NCBI GenBank assembly: GCA_030672225.1
Contig: DAOVGW010000024.1
Span: 1-7,612, forward strand
Length of the DNA stretch: 7,612 nt
From: Dehalococcoidales bacterium
GTDB taxonomy: Bacteria > Chloroflexota > Dehalococcoidia > Dehalococcoidales > ARS1013
Reading direction: 5' to 3'
Part shown: positions 1-5,513 of the stretch, one piece after another
Layout of the letters: every line of letters begins with the position of its first letter
Numbering within the stretch: position 1 is the first letter of the stretch
The notes under the pieces: generated by a model
What the model saw: only the letters and a program-made list of their open reading frames with translations
What the model was told of the DNA's origin: nothing
The model's database searches: none
Translations under genes and position numbers: made by a program

Positions 1-47
1 TTAACCTGAGTCCCTTTGCCTTTAACCTGAGTCCCTTTGCCTTTAAC
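1..47. repeat. In-frame 21-bp tandem repeat at the start of atpD
   Basis: On the plus strand two identical 21-bp units occupy 1-21 and 22-42, followed by the first 6 bases of another copy (43-48, TTAACC). Read on the minus strand in codon register, the units are 47-27 and 26-6, and 5-1 matches the start of a third. Each unit encodes V-K-G-K-G-T-Q, so a change in copy number keeps the frame. The array is cut by the window edge and the true copy number is unknown. Confidence 0.9.
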
Positions 48-50
48 CAT
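1..50 (-). CDS. atpD: ATP synthase F1 subunit beta, N-terminal fragment
   Basis: This is the first 16 codons of a gene that continues past the left edge. The ATG is at 50-48, 14 bp after the atpG stop, with an AGGAGAGGGGG ribosome-binding stretch just upstream (about 56-66, overlapping the atpG stop). The visible protein reads MVKGKGTQ, then VKGKGTQ, then V and a split codon AA-. The pattern K-G-K-x-x-Q-V is how bacterial beta subunits usually begin, just before the I-G-x-V-V-D-V strand, and atpD is expected directly after atpG. Beta carries the catalytic nucleotide sites of F1, but none of that is visible here. The heptapeptide VKGKGTQ is repeated in tandem, which is unusual. No other in-frame start exists within the visible part. 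Identity is inferred from N-terminus and position, since only 50 bases are present. Confidence 0.8.
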   Translation of the reverse strand, partial: MVKGKGTQVKGKGTQV

Positions 51-64
51 AATAACCCCCTCTC

Positions 65-910
65 CTAAGCCAGAGCCGCAGCACCACCGGTAATGTCAAG
101 GAGCTCCTTAGTAATCATCTCCTGACGCGCCTTATTGTGCATCAGGGTTAAATCGTCAATAAGCTCACTGGCATTATCGGTAGCATTTCGCATGGCTACC
201 ATTCTAGCCGACTGCTCACTAGCAATGGACTCTAAAATTGCATGATATACCTGCATCTCTATAAAACGGGGCAGGAGCTCGCCTAAGACCGCGATTAACT
301 CCGGTTCATATATGTATTCTACATTCTGGACAGCAGGTATAGGTGCCGGTTCAGCCGGCAGTACCCGCTCTAAAACCGGCTCCTGGGCCATGGTAGAGAT
401 AAAGCGGGTATAAGCCAGATAGACCTCATCAACAGCACCACTAGTAAAGTCATCAATAATAATACGGGAAATAGGCAGGGTATCAAGTAGGCTGGGGCGG
501 TCACCAAGCCCGCTAAACTCAGCAACAATGTCTTGCCTACTGCGCCTCATAAAATCAAGCCCCTTACGGCCAACAGCAATAAGTTTAACCGCCGCCTTCT
601 GCTCCAGTATGAAGCTGGCTGCCTTCCGATTGATATTAGCAACCAGCCCGCCGCAAAGACCCCGGTCAGGGGTAATATGCACCACCGCAATCTTGGTTAC
701 CGGCCGGCACTGAAGCAAGGGATGCAGCACAGGCAGTGCCGCCAGGGCGGCTATCACCTGGGTTATCTTCTCGGAATAGGGCCGTCCAGCTAAACCGCTC
801 TCCTGCGCCCGCCTCATTCTTGCGGCGGCAATCATCTCCATAGCCCTGGTAATCTTGGCTATGTTGCGGACACCCCGTATCCGCTGTCGGATTAAGCGAA
901 TATCAGCCAA
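65..910 (-). CDS. atpG: ATP synthase F1 subunit gamma
   Basis: Gamma is the central shaft of F1. It rotates inside the alpha/beta hexamer and transmits torque from the c-ring. The 281-residue length is normal. The N-terminal helix shows the family pattern IAKITRAMEMIAAARMRRAQ (residues 17-36), the middle has DRGLCGGL followed by N-x-N-R (82-95), and the C-terminal helix has EQSARMVAMRNATDNA (232-247) and ends near ITGGAAAL. The start is TTG at 910-908. It gives the expected family N-terminus (M-A-D-I-R), no better start is in frame, and a GGGGGGTAAGG purine stretch lies about 7 bases upstream. The gene begins 28 bp after atpA and is followed 14 bp later by atpD, so it sits inside one transcript. 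Confidence 0.97.
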   Translation of the reverse strand: MADIRLIRQRIRGVRNIAKITRAMEMIAAARMRRAQESGLAGRPYSEKITQVIAALAALPVLHPLLQCRPVTKIAVVHITPDRGLCGGLVANINRKAASFILEQKAAVKLIAVGRKGLDFMRRSRQDIVAEFSGLGDRPSLLDTLPISRIIIDDFTSGAVDEVYLAYTRFISTMAQEPVLERVLPAEPAPIPAVQNVEYIYEPELIAVLGELLPRFIEMQVYHAILESIASEQSARMVAMRNATDNASELIDDLTLMHNKARQEMITKELLDITGGAAALA

Positions 911-938
911 TTTCTAACCTTACCCCCCAATAAATAAT

Positions 939-2450
939 CTACCCGGCTAGAAAGCCCTTTTTAAACTCACTAATAGCTGCCTTTAGAGCCTTTTCAGTCT
1001 CGGAACTTATGTCCTTTTCCTTGGCGATTGCCTTACCTATCTTCGAGTATTTGGCTTCCATAAACCTATAGAAGTTGGTTTCAAAATCAACTACTTTATT
1101 TACCGGCACATCATCAATGTAGCCGTTGATAGCGGCATACAGGACCATAACCTGCTTTTCCAGTGGCACAGGAGCAAACTGGGGTTGCTTTAGGACTTCA
1201 GTAATGCGCTGACCGCGGTCAATCTGAGCCCTGGTGGCTTTGTCAAGTTCGGTGGTGCCGAACTGAGCAAAGGCAGCCAGCTCCCGGTACTGGGCCATCT
1301 CCAGCTTGAGCTTACCAGCTACCTTCTTCATTGCCTTGGTCTGGGCGGCACTGCCCACCCGGGAGACCGATAAGCCAACATTAACCGCTGGCCTGATGCC
1401 GGCATTAAACAGGTCTGGCTCCACATAAATCTGACCATCAGTAATAGAGATGACATTGGTTGGAATATAGGCGGCAACATCACCGGCCTGCGTTTCAATT
1501 ATAGGTAAGGCGGTAAAGGAACCGCCGCCATTCTCTTCATTCATCCTCGCCGACCTCTCCAGCAAGCGGCTGTGCAGATAGAATATGTCACCGGGATAGG
1601 CTTCCCGCCCCGGTGGCCGGCGCAGCAGTAGTGACAGCTGGCGATAAGCCCAGCCATGTTTGGAAAGGTCGTCATAGATAATTAAGGCATCCTTACCCTG
1701 TTCCATAAACTCCTCACCTATGGCACAGCCGGCATAGGGGGCCAGATATTGCAGGGCGACCGATTCAGAGGCATTGGCGGCAACAACAATGGTATGCTCC
1801 ATGGCACCATGAGATTCCAGGTTGGCCACCACCTGGGCTACCTTAGACGCCTTCTGGCCAATGGCAACATAGATACAGGTTAAATCGCCACCCTTTTGGT
1901 TGATAATGGTATCAAGGGCAATGACTGTTTTCCCAGTGGAACGGTCACCGATGATGAGTTCCCTCTGCCCACGACCGATTGGAATCATGCTATCTATCGC
2001 CTTAATACCGGTCTGTACTGGTGTATCCACCGACTTGCGGGCGACCACGTTGGGGGCAACCCGCTCCAATGGTCGAACTTTGTCACACTTTACCTCACCC
2101 TTACCGTCTATCGGACGCCCCAGTGGGTCAACCACCCGACCAATAAGAGCCTCGCCAACCGGCACCTCAGCAATGCGTCCAGTGCAGCGGACATCATCAC
2201 CCTCTTTAATCCCGGAATCATCGCCAAGGATAACTGCGGCCACGCTATCCTCCTCCAGATTGAGGGCAATGCCCATGACGTCACCCGGAAACTGAAGCAG
2301 CTCATTATACTTAGCCCCAGCTAGCCCGTAAATCCGGGCAATGCCATCACCCACTTCAATCACTGTGCCCACATCCACCATGGTTACCTGAGCGCCAAAC
2401 TGCTCAATCTGCTGTTTAATAACAGAAACTATATCCTGTCCCTTAGCCAA
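939..2450 (-). CDS. atpA: ATP synthase F1 subunit alpha
   Basis: Alpha forms the non-catalytic half of the F1 hexamer and supplies the arginine finger to the catalytic sites. Numbered from the upstream GTG at 2459, the sequence shows a beta-barrel domain (about 25-95), the P-loop GDRSTGKT (171-178), a Walker B-like ALIIYDD (258-264), the long conserved stretch LLLRRPPGREAYPGD (277-291), and SVSRVG with the arginine finger at R367. The P-loop has Ser where most alphas have Gln (GDRQTGKT). HGWAYR replaces the commoner HAVAYR, a form I associate with Chloroflexota. The open frame also allows GTG at 2459 (506 aa). I prefer TTG at 2450 (503 aa) because AGGAGG at 2464-2459 would overlap or touch the GTG but sits 8 bases from the TTG. 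atpH ends 27 bp before 2459. Confidence 0.97.
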   Translation of the reverse strand: MAKGQDIVSVIKQQIEQFGAQVTMVDVGTVIEVGDGIARIYGLAGAKYNELLQFPGDVMGIALNLEEDSVAAVILGDDSGIKEGDDVRCTGRIAEVPVGEALIGRVVDPLGRPIDGKGEVKCDKVRPLERVAPNVVARKSVDTPVQTGIKAIDSMIPIGRGQRELIIGDRSTGKTVIALDTIINQKGGDLTCIYVAIGQKASKVAQVVANLESHGAMEHTIVVAANASESVALQYLAPYAGCAIGEEFMEQGKDALIIYDDLSKHGWAYRQLSLLLRRPPGREAYPGDIFYLHSRLLERSARMNEENGGGSFTALPIIETQAGDVAAYIPTNVISITDGQIYVEPDLFNAGIRPAVNVGLSVSRVGSAAQTKAMKKVAGKLKLEMAQYRELAAFAQFGTTELDKATRAQIDRGQRITEVLKQPQFAPVPLEKQVMVLYAAINGYIDDVPVNKVVDFETNFYRFMEAKYSKIGKAIAKEKDISSETEKALKAAISEFKKGFLAG

Positions 2451-2458
2451 CTTGCCCA

Positions 2459-2464
2459 CCTCCT
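2459..2464 (-). promoter_or_regulatory. atpA ribosome-binding site that decides the start
   Basis: AGGAGG reads on the minus strand from 2464 to 2459. It runs straight into the GTG at 2459-2457, leaving no spacer, but lies 8 bases from the in-frame TTG at 2450-2448. Normal Shine-Dalgarno spacing therefore favours TTG, with a product beginning M-A-K-G-Q-D. Confidence 0.7.
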
Positions 2465-2486
2465 GACTAACTTTTGGCTATATTTC

Positions 2487-3014
2487 TTAACTTATTTCTT
2501 TTTTTAGAGCGGCTAGTTTACCGCGAGTGCTGCCATCCAGTAACTTACCGGCAACTCTGGCGACAAAGCCGCCGATTATGCCAGGGTCTACTTCAAGCTC
2601 AAGCACTACTTCCTTGCCAACAATATCACCCAGGTGCCGGCTTAACTTTAGCTTATCCTCATCATCAAGAGGAACAGCAGTAGTAACCTCAGCCTGTTCA
2701 ATGCCACGGCAGCTATCCAGTAGGCGCTGATACCCATCGGCAATATCAGCCAGCATATCCAACCTGCCTTTGGTGAGCAACAAGTAAACCATGTTTAGCA
2801 CCAGGGGGTCTATATCAGCCAGTCTCTCGGCTAGCAGTCTGGCTTTATCCTCAAAATGAACCTTTGGACTTCCCAGATATGCGGCAATCGTTGCATCCTG
2901 ACCCAGGCGAGCAACTTTCTCCATGTCAGACTGCCACCGGTCTAATTCCTTCTTCTCTAGAGCAATGTCAAACATTGCCTGAGCATAGCGCCTAACAGAG
3001 ATTTTTCTAGCCAT
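2487..3014 (-). CDS. atpH: ATP synthase F1 subunit delta
   Basis: Delta (OSCP-like) sits on top of F1 and joins it to the b-subunit peripheral stalk. The 175-residue product has the family N-terminus, with V-R-R-Y-A-Q-A-M-F-D-I-A at 7-18, in the helical domain that contacts alpha. Its C-terminal signature VDPGIIGGFVARVAGKLLDG is followed by STRGKLAALKKEI (about residues 142-174), as in true delta subunits. The start is ATG at 3014-3012 with AGAGGAA about 8 bases upstream. The gene lies 25 bp after atpF and ends 27 bp before the earliest atpA start, as expected for a co-transcribed stalk subunit. Confidence 0.97.
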   Translation of the reverse strand: MARKISVRRYAQAMFDIALEKKELDRWQSDMEKVARLGQDATIAAYLGSPKVHFEDKARLLAERLADIDPLVLNMVYLLLTKGRLDMLADIADGYQRLLDSCRGIEQAEVTTAVPLDDEDKLKLSRHLGDIVGKEVVLELEVDPGIIGGFVARVAGKLLDGSTRGKLAALKKEIS

Positions 3015-3039
3015 TATAATTTCCTCTGGATAAAAGAAT

Positions 3040-3540
3040 CTAACCCTTTTTCAGACCGGGACTCTCTTTAAGCACCTGGTCAATAATCTGGCGATGTGTT
3101 TCCTTATCTAGTGAGCGGTCAATGACCTTCTCGGCTGCTAGTATGGTTAAGCCAGCAAACTCCTTGCGCAGCTCACTAATAACCTCATCCCGTTCCCGAC
3201 GAATTTCAGTACGCGCCCTGGTAATAAGGGCTTCCGCCTTTTGCTTGGCCTCCTCTTGTGCCTTTTGCCCCACCTCTTTCCCAATTTTAACCGCCTGGTC
3301 TATTATTTTCTGCCCTTTCTTACCAGCTTCAGCAATACGCTTTTCAGTCTCCTGCTCAGCTTTAGCCGCCTGCTGCTTAATATACTCAGTCTGCTCCATG
3401 CTCTCCTTAACCCTACGGGAGCGCTCATCAAGCATCCTCATGAACGGCTTATAAGCAACCAGGTAGAGCAGACCGAACAGAATACCAAAGTTAATAACCT
3501 GAGCTATCAACATTGATGGGTTTATACCCAGGCCTTCCAT
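3040..3540 (-). CDS. atpF: ATP synthase Fo subunit b
   Basis: Subunit b forms the peripheral stalk that holds F1 still against the rotating c-ring. The 166-residue product has a short outside segment, one transmembrane helix (about residues 9-30, LIAQVINFGILFGLLYLV), and then a long charged coiled-coil helix rich in K, E, Q and A (about 35-140). The C-terminal part ITLAAEKVIDRSL-like (131-144, here LTILAAEKVIDRSL) is the family's delta-binding region. The start is ATG at 3540-3538 with GGGAGG 7 bases upstream (3553-3548). Only one b-type gene is seen, so the stalk is probably a homodimer. The 157-bp gap before it is the longest within the operon and is described separately. Confidence 0.96.
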   Translation of the reverse strand: MEGLGINPSMLIAQVINFGILFGLLYLVAYKPFMRMLDERSRRVKESMEQTEYIKQQAAKAEQETEKRIAEAGKKGQKIIDQAVKIGKEVGQKAQEEAKQKAEALITRARTEIRRERDEVISELRKEFAGLTILAAEKVIDRSLDKETHRQIIDQVLKESPGLKKG

Positions 3541-3563
3541 TCTTCAACCTCCCTAGCATAAAT

Positions 3564-3593
3564 AATATATTTCTTGCCAAACTTAGGCATCAA
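3564..3593 (-). promoter_or_regulatory. Possible weak internal promoter before atpF
   Basis: On the minus strand TTGATG (3593-3588) and TATATT (3569-3564) are separated by 18 bp, within an A+T-rich stretch of the long atpE-atpF gap. These match 4 of 6 and 5 of 6 bases of the housekeeping consensus. Such a promoter could raise the level of the stalk and F1 genes apart from atpB and atpE. A+T-rich DNA gives such matches by chance, so this is only a candidate. Confidence 0.25.
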
Positions 3594-3597
3594 ATCA

Positions 3598-3673
3598 TCA
3601 AACGAGAATAGCCACAACAAGGAACAACAGGCCAGCAACCTCTACCAATGAATATGGGCATACCACCTTCCAT
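3598..3673 (-). pseudogene. Candidate tiny membrane peptide or broken small ORF between atpE and atpF
   Basis: The 157-bp gap between atpE and atpF contains GGAGAG (3686-3681) and, 7 bases later, ATG (3673). Frame one reads M-E-G-G-M-P and then a non-hydrophobic tail, ending with TGA at 3592-3590 after 27 residues. In the +1 frame, from just after the CCC codon, the reading becomes YSLVEVAGLLFLVVAILV and stops with TGA at 3600-3598. That is a clean single transmembrane segment with one Glu. The +1 frame can also start alone at GTG 3666 (22 residues). Helix 2 of a c subunit looks loosely similar (L-x-E followed by a hydrophobic run). It could be a frameshifted small gene, a sequencing error in the CCC run, an atpE remnant, or chance. 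No function is assigned. Confidence 0.3.
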
Positions 3674-3697
3674 AACGGCTCTCTCCAATGCTAGCTA

Positions 3698-3928
3698 CTA
3701 AAGAACGAAGGCCAGGAGAATGGCGAAGAGCAGGGCGTAGATAACAACAGCCTCGGTGAGACCAGCCATCAAAATCATATAAGTAAATATATGTCTTCTT
3801 GCCTCAGGGTTGCGAGCTATCCCCTGCAAAGCGCCAAGGCCGATTAGTCCAAGTCCTATACCGGGCCCAATCGCTCCAAGGCCAATTGCCAAACCCACCG
3901 CCAGCATTCTCGTTGCTTCAACATCCAT
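3698..3928 (-). CDS. atpE: ATP synthase Fo subunit c
   Basis: Subunit c is a two-helix hairpin that assembles into the rotating membrane ring. The 76-residue product has helix 1 with a glycine-rich packing motif (GLGAIGPGIGLGLIGLG, 16-32), the polar loop R39-N40-P41 that touches gamma and epsilon, and helix 2 with the ion-binding carboxylate E59 in GLTEAVVIYALL. At the place of the Na+-ligand Gln in sodium-type c subunits there is L26, and after E59 there is A60 instead of Ser, so proton coupling is expected. The start is ATG at 3928-3926 with AGGGGG about 8 bases upstream. The stop is doubled (TAG TAG, 3700-3695). It lies 51 bp after atpB. Confidence 0.97.
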   Translation of the reverse strand: MDVEATRMLAVGLAIGLGAIGPGIGLGLIGLGALQGIARNPEARRHIFTYMILMAGLTEAVVIYALLFAILLAFVL

Positions 3929-3979
3929 TCTTTAACCCCCTTTATACATATTAGCACCGTAGTAACAAAATTCCTATGC

Positions 3980-4936
3980 CTAGTGTGCCTCTTCCCCATG
4001 AGGGGTTGCAGCAAAGGTAATAAAAATAAGAGTCAGTCCGGCAAAGATAAGAGCCTGTATGTAGCCGATAAGCAATTCAAGCCCATAAAATGGGACAGCG
4101 AGTACCCACGGGACAAGAAAGGCGGTCACCAAAAGCAGAACTTCACCGGCGGTCATATTGCCAAAAAGACGAATGGTGAGACTGACAATACGGACTAATT
4201 CGCTAAATCCTTCCAAAAGGCCGGTAAAGATGTTAAGCGCCCCGGTGAGCAGTTGAGGTAAACCAGCCTTAAGCCTGCCTTTGGATATCTGGCGCAGCCC
4301 GCTCACAAACTCCCTGACATCGAAGAACTTGCGCAGGTAGCCGATGCCAAGTCTGCGCAGGGCAGTGACTTCAACGAAGACAAATGAAATCAGAGCCAGG
4401 GCCAAAGGCAGATTAATATCGGTACTGGCCGGTCGAAGCAAATGCACCTCACCCTCAGCAGCGTGCACAGTTATCGAACCAAAACCAGGTAGTAGGCCGA
4501 GCCAGGCGTTAAAGCCGACAAAGAGAAAAATAGTAGCTATCATCGGGAAGAACTTACGCCCGTCTGTATTGCCGGCAACTTCGCGACAGAGGTCATAGAG
4601 CCAGCCAATCAAGAATTCAAAAGCAGCCTGTAACCTGCCCGGTACCAGCTTCATCCGACGGGTAATAGCATAAGAAAGTCCTACCACAAAAATCATTGTA
4701 ATCCAGGCAGCAATCATAGTATTAGTAATCGGGAAGCCAAACGGATGAAAAACTGCTTCCGCTGGCAACTTAGGCTCTGGCTGGGGGACGCTAAGCCAGC
4801 TCGGTAATTCCACGCCAGGGAACATTATCGCACCTAGAGGGCCACTAGCAAAGCTGACTACCAGAAGAACAAGAAAAACAACTGAAATGCCAATCAAAAC
4901 AGGGAAGGAGCAACCCAGAAGTCTCCGTTTAGGCAC
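3980..4936 (-). CDS. atpB: ATP synthase Fo subunit a
   Basis: Subunit a provides the two half-channels beside the c-ring. The 318-residue product is longer than the usual 240-290. There is a transmembrane helix near residues 12-30, then a proline-rich outside linker, and the family core starts at HPFGFPITNT (64-73). Core motifs are present: the essential stator arginine R256 in SLTIRLFGNMTAGE (252-265), E264, and Q294 in GYIQALIFAGLTLIFI (291-306). The extra length lies at the N-terminus and in residues about 192-245, between an E-rich helix and the arginine helix. The start is GTG at 4936-4934, overlapping the atpZ stop by one base, with AAGGAGG (4950-4944) 7 bases upstream. Translational coupling to atpZ is likely. 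Confidence 0.97.
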   Translation of the reverse strand: MPKRRLLGCSFPVLIGISVVFLVLLVVSFASGPLGAIMFPGVELPSWLSVPQPEPKLPAEAVFHPFGFPITNTMIAAWITMIFVVGLSYAITRRMKLVPGRLQAAFEFLIGWLYDLCREVAGNTDGRKFFPMIATIFLFVGFNAWLGLLPGFGSITVHAAEGEVHLLRPASTDINLPLALALISFVFVEVTALRRLGIGYLRKFFDVREFVSGLRQISKGRLKAGLPQLLTGALNIFTGLLEGFSELVRIVSLTIRLFGNMTAGEVLLLVTAFLVPWVLAVPFYGLELLIGYIQALIFAGLTLIFITFAATPHGEEAH

Positions 4937-4950
4937 TAGCTGTCCTCCTT
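4936..4950 (-). promoter_or_regulatory. atpB ribosome-binding site with TAGTG stop-start overlap
   Basis: AAGGAGG (4950-4944) lies inside the end of atpZ, 7 bases before the atpB GTG. The atpZ stop and the atpB start share one base in TAGTG. The strong site compensates for the GTG start and suggests ribosomes ending atpZ can restart at atpB. Confidence 0.75.
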
Positions 4951-5160
4951 GTTCTGGCTGTTCTTAAAAAGGGGCAAAAGCATCCGATAAACACCGTAAC
5001 CAGCAACGATAATGCCAAGAATTAGACCAGCTACCACAAAAAGAGGCTTGGTATCAAATTTACTATCCAGCCATAGACCGGCAAGCACACCCAACAGAAT
5101 TGAGCCAGCAACATACCACCCAATACCTATCAGCCTTAGCGCTGATTGCCACCGGCGCAT
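4936..5160 (-). CDS. atpZ: AtpZ/AtpI-type small membrane protein at the head of the atp operon
   Basis: The product is 74 residues with two transmembrane helices (about 10-31 and 39-62) joined by a short loop GLWLDSKFDTKP (28-39). This hairpin with G-x-W-L-D and a glycine-rich second helix is typical of the ATPase gene 1 / AtpZ family. Members sit first in many atp operons and have been linked to assembly of the c-ring or to Mg2+/Ca2+ handling; its exact role here is inferred. The tail is short and polar. The start is ATG at 5160-5158 with GAGG (5169-5166) 5 bases upstream. It is the first gene after the promoter at 5186-5215 and overlaps atpB by one base. Confidence 0.85.
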   Translation of the reverse strand: MRRWQSALRLIGIGWYVAGSILLGVLAGLWLDSKFDTKPLFVVAGLILGIIVAGYGVYRMLLPLFKNSQNKEDS

Positions 5161-5185
5161 ACCAGCCTCAAATTCTTAAGGAGTA

Positions 5186-5215
5186 AGCATATCAAAACCA
5201 CCCCATTCAAGTCAA
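5186..5215 (-). promoter_or_regulatory. Likely main promoter of the atp operon
   Basis: On the minus strand TTGACT (5215-5210) and TATGCT (5191-5186) are 18 bp apart, and TG one base before the -10 makes an extended -10 (TGATATGCT). Transcription would begin near 5179, about 19 bases before the atpZ start. It lies just downstream of the terminator of the preceding gene, as expected for an operon head. Confidence 0.65.
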
Positions 5216-5220
5216 GCCAC

Positions 5221-5260
5221 CACCTGGTAACAACATATAACCACCGGGTGCCAAACACCC
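5221..5260. repeat. Overlapping inverted repeats just upstream of the atp promoter
   Basis: CACCTGGT (5221-5228) and ACCGGGTG (5243-5250) form an inverted repeat with one mismatch (a G-T pair in plus-strand RNA). GGGTG (5246-5250) and CACCC (5256-5260) form a second, perfect 5-bp dyad with a 5-base loop that shares an arm with the first. They end 5 bp before the -35 of the atp promoter, where a regulator site could sit. They may equally be chance in G/C-rich words. Confidence 0.35.
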
Positions 5261-5299
5261 TATTCAAACTAACCCTTAAACACCGTCTCTTTGGTCATT

Positions 5300-5331
5300 A
5301 AAAAGCCCGGGAACTATGAGTTCCAAGGCTT
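5300..5331 (-). terminator. Intrinsic terminator between the BFN gene and the atp operon
   Basis: On the minus strand the stem arm AAGCCTTGGAACT (5331-5319), loop CAT, and arm AGTTCCCGGGCTT (5315-5303) pair over 13 positions with one mismatch and one G-U. The arm runs into TTTTT (5304-5300). This is a strong rho-independent terminator for transcripts coming from the BFN gene. The opposite strand has a weaker T tract. It makes the atp operon a separate transcription unit. Confidence 0.85.
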
Positions 5332-5350
5332 CTTGATTATCCACCACGCC

Positions 5351-5470
5351 TTAATTTATAGCCTTTACCACCATAAGTCTACCCTTGCTAAAAAGGTAAG
5401 GAAAGTCGCCATCAAAACCCCGAAGGAGCTCATCCATATTAAGAATTTTATTGGCTGTCAGCACTACCAT
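5351..5470 (-). CDS. Candidate 39-residue small protein downstream of the BFN gene
   Basis: An ATG at 5470-5468 opens a 40-codon frame ending with TAA at 5353-5351, about 20 bases before the terminator stem, so it lies inside the BFN transcript. The product begins MVVLTANKILNMDELL and ends LFSKGRLMVVKAIN. The composition looks protein-like, but I do not recognise it. No good ribosome-binding site precedes it (only TTTGGGG about 13 bases upstream), and a 40-codon open frame is common by chance. Apart from this, the terminator, the inverted repeats and the atp promoter, I see nothing in the 353-bp gap 5161-5513. Confidence 0.2.
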   Translation of the reverse strand: MVVLTANKILNMDELLRGFDGDFPYLFSKGRLMVVKAIN

Positions 5471-5513
5471 GCTTTTGGCCAACCCCAAATCTGTCTAAAG
5501 TCCCGGCTCTTAT

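Noticed and set aside
1..48. Window-edge repeat as a CRISPR or intergenic repeat
   Set aside because: There are no spacers, and the units read in frame from a good ATG and ribosome-binding site as the start of atpD.
1896..2324. Two long plus-strand open frames (142 and 131 codons) opposite atpA
   Set aside because: They lie wholly antisense to conserved atpA codons, in overlapping frames, with no recognisable domain.
3122..3516. Plus-strand open frames opposite atpF, one leucine- and serine-rich
   Set aside because: Composition is the mirror of the charged coiled-coil codons of atpF; no sign of a separate gene.
5301..5334. The 5300-5331 hairpin as a plus-strand terminator
   Set aside because: On the plus strand the stem is followed by TCTTGATT and not a clean T run, and no plus-strand gene ends there.
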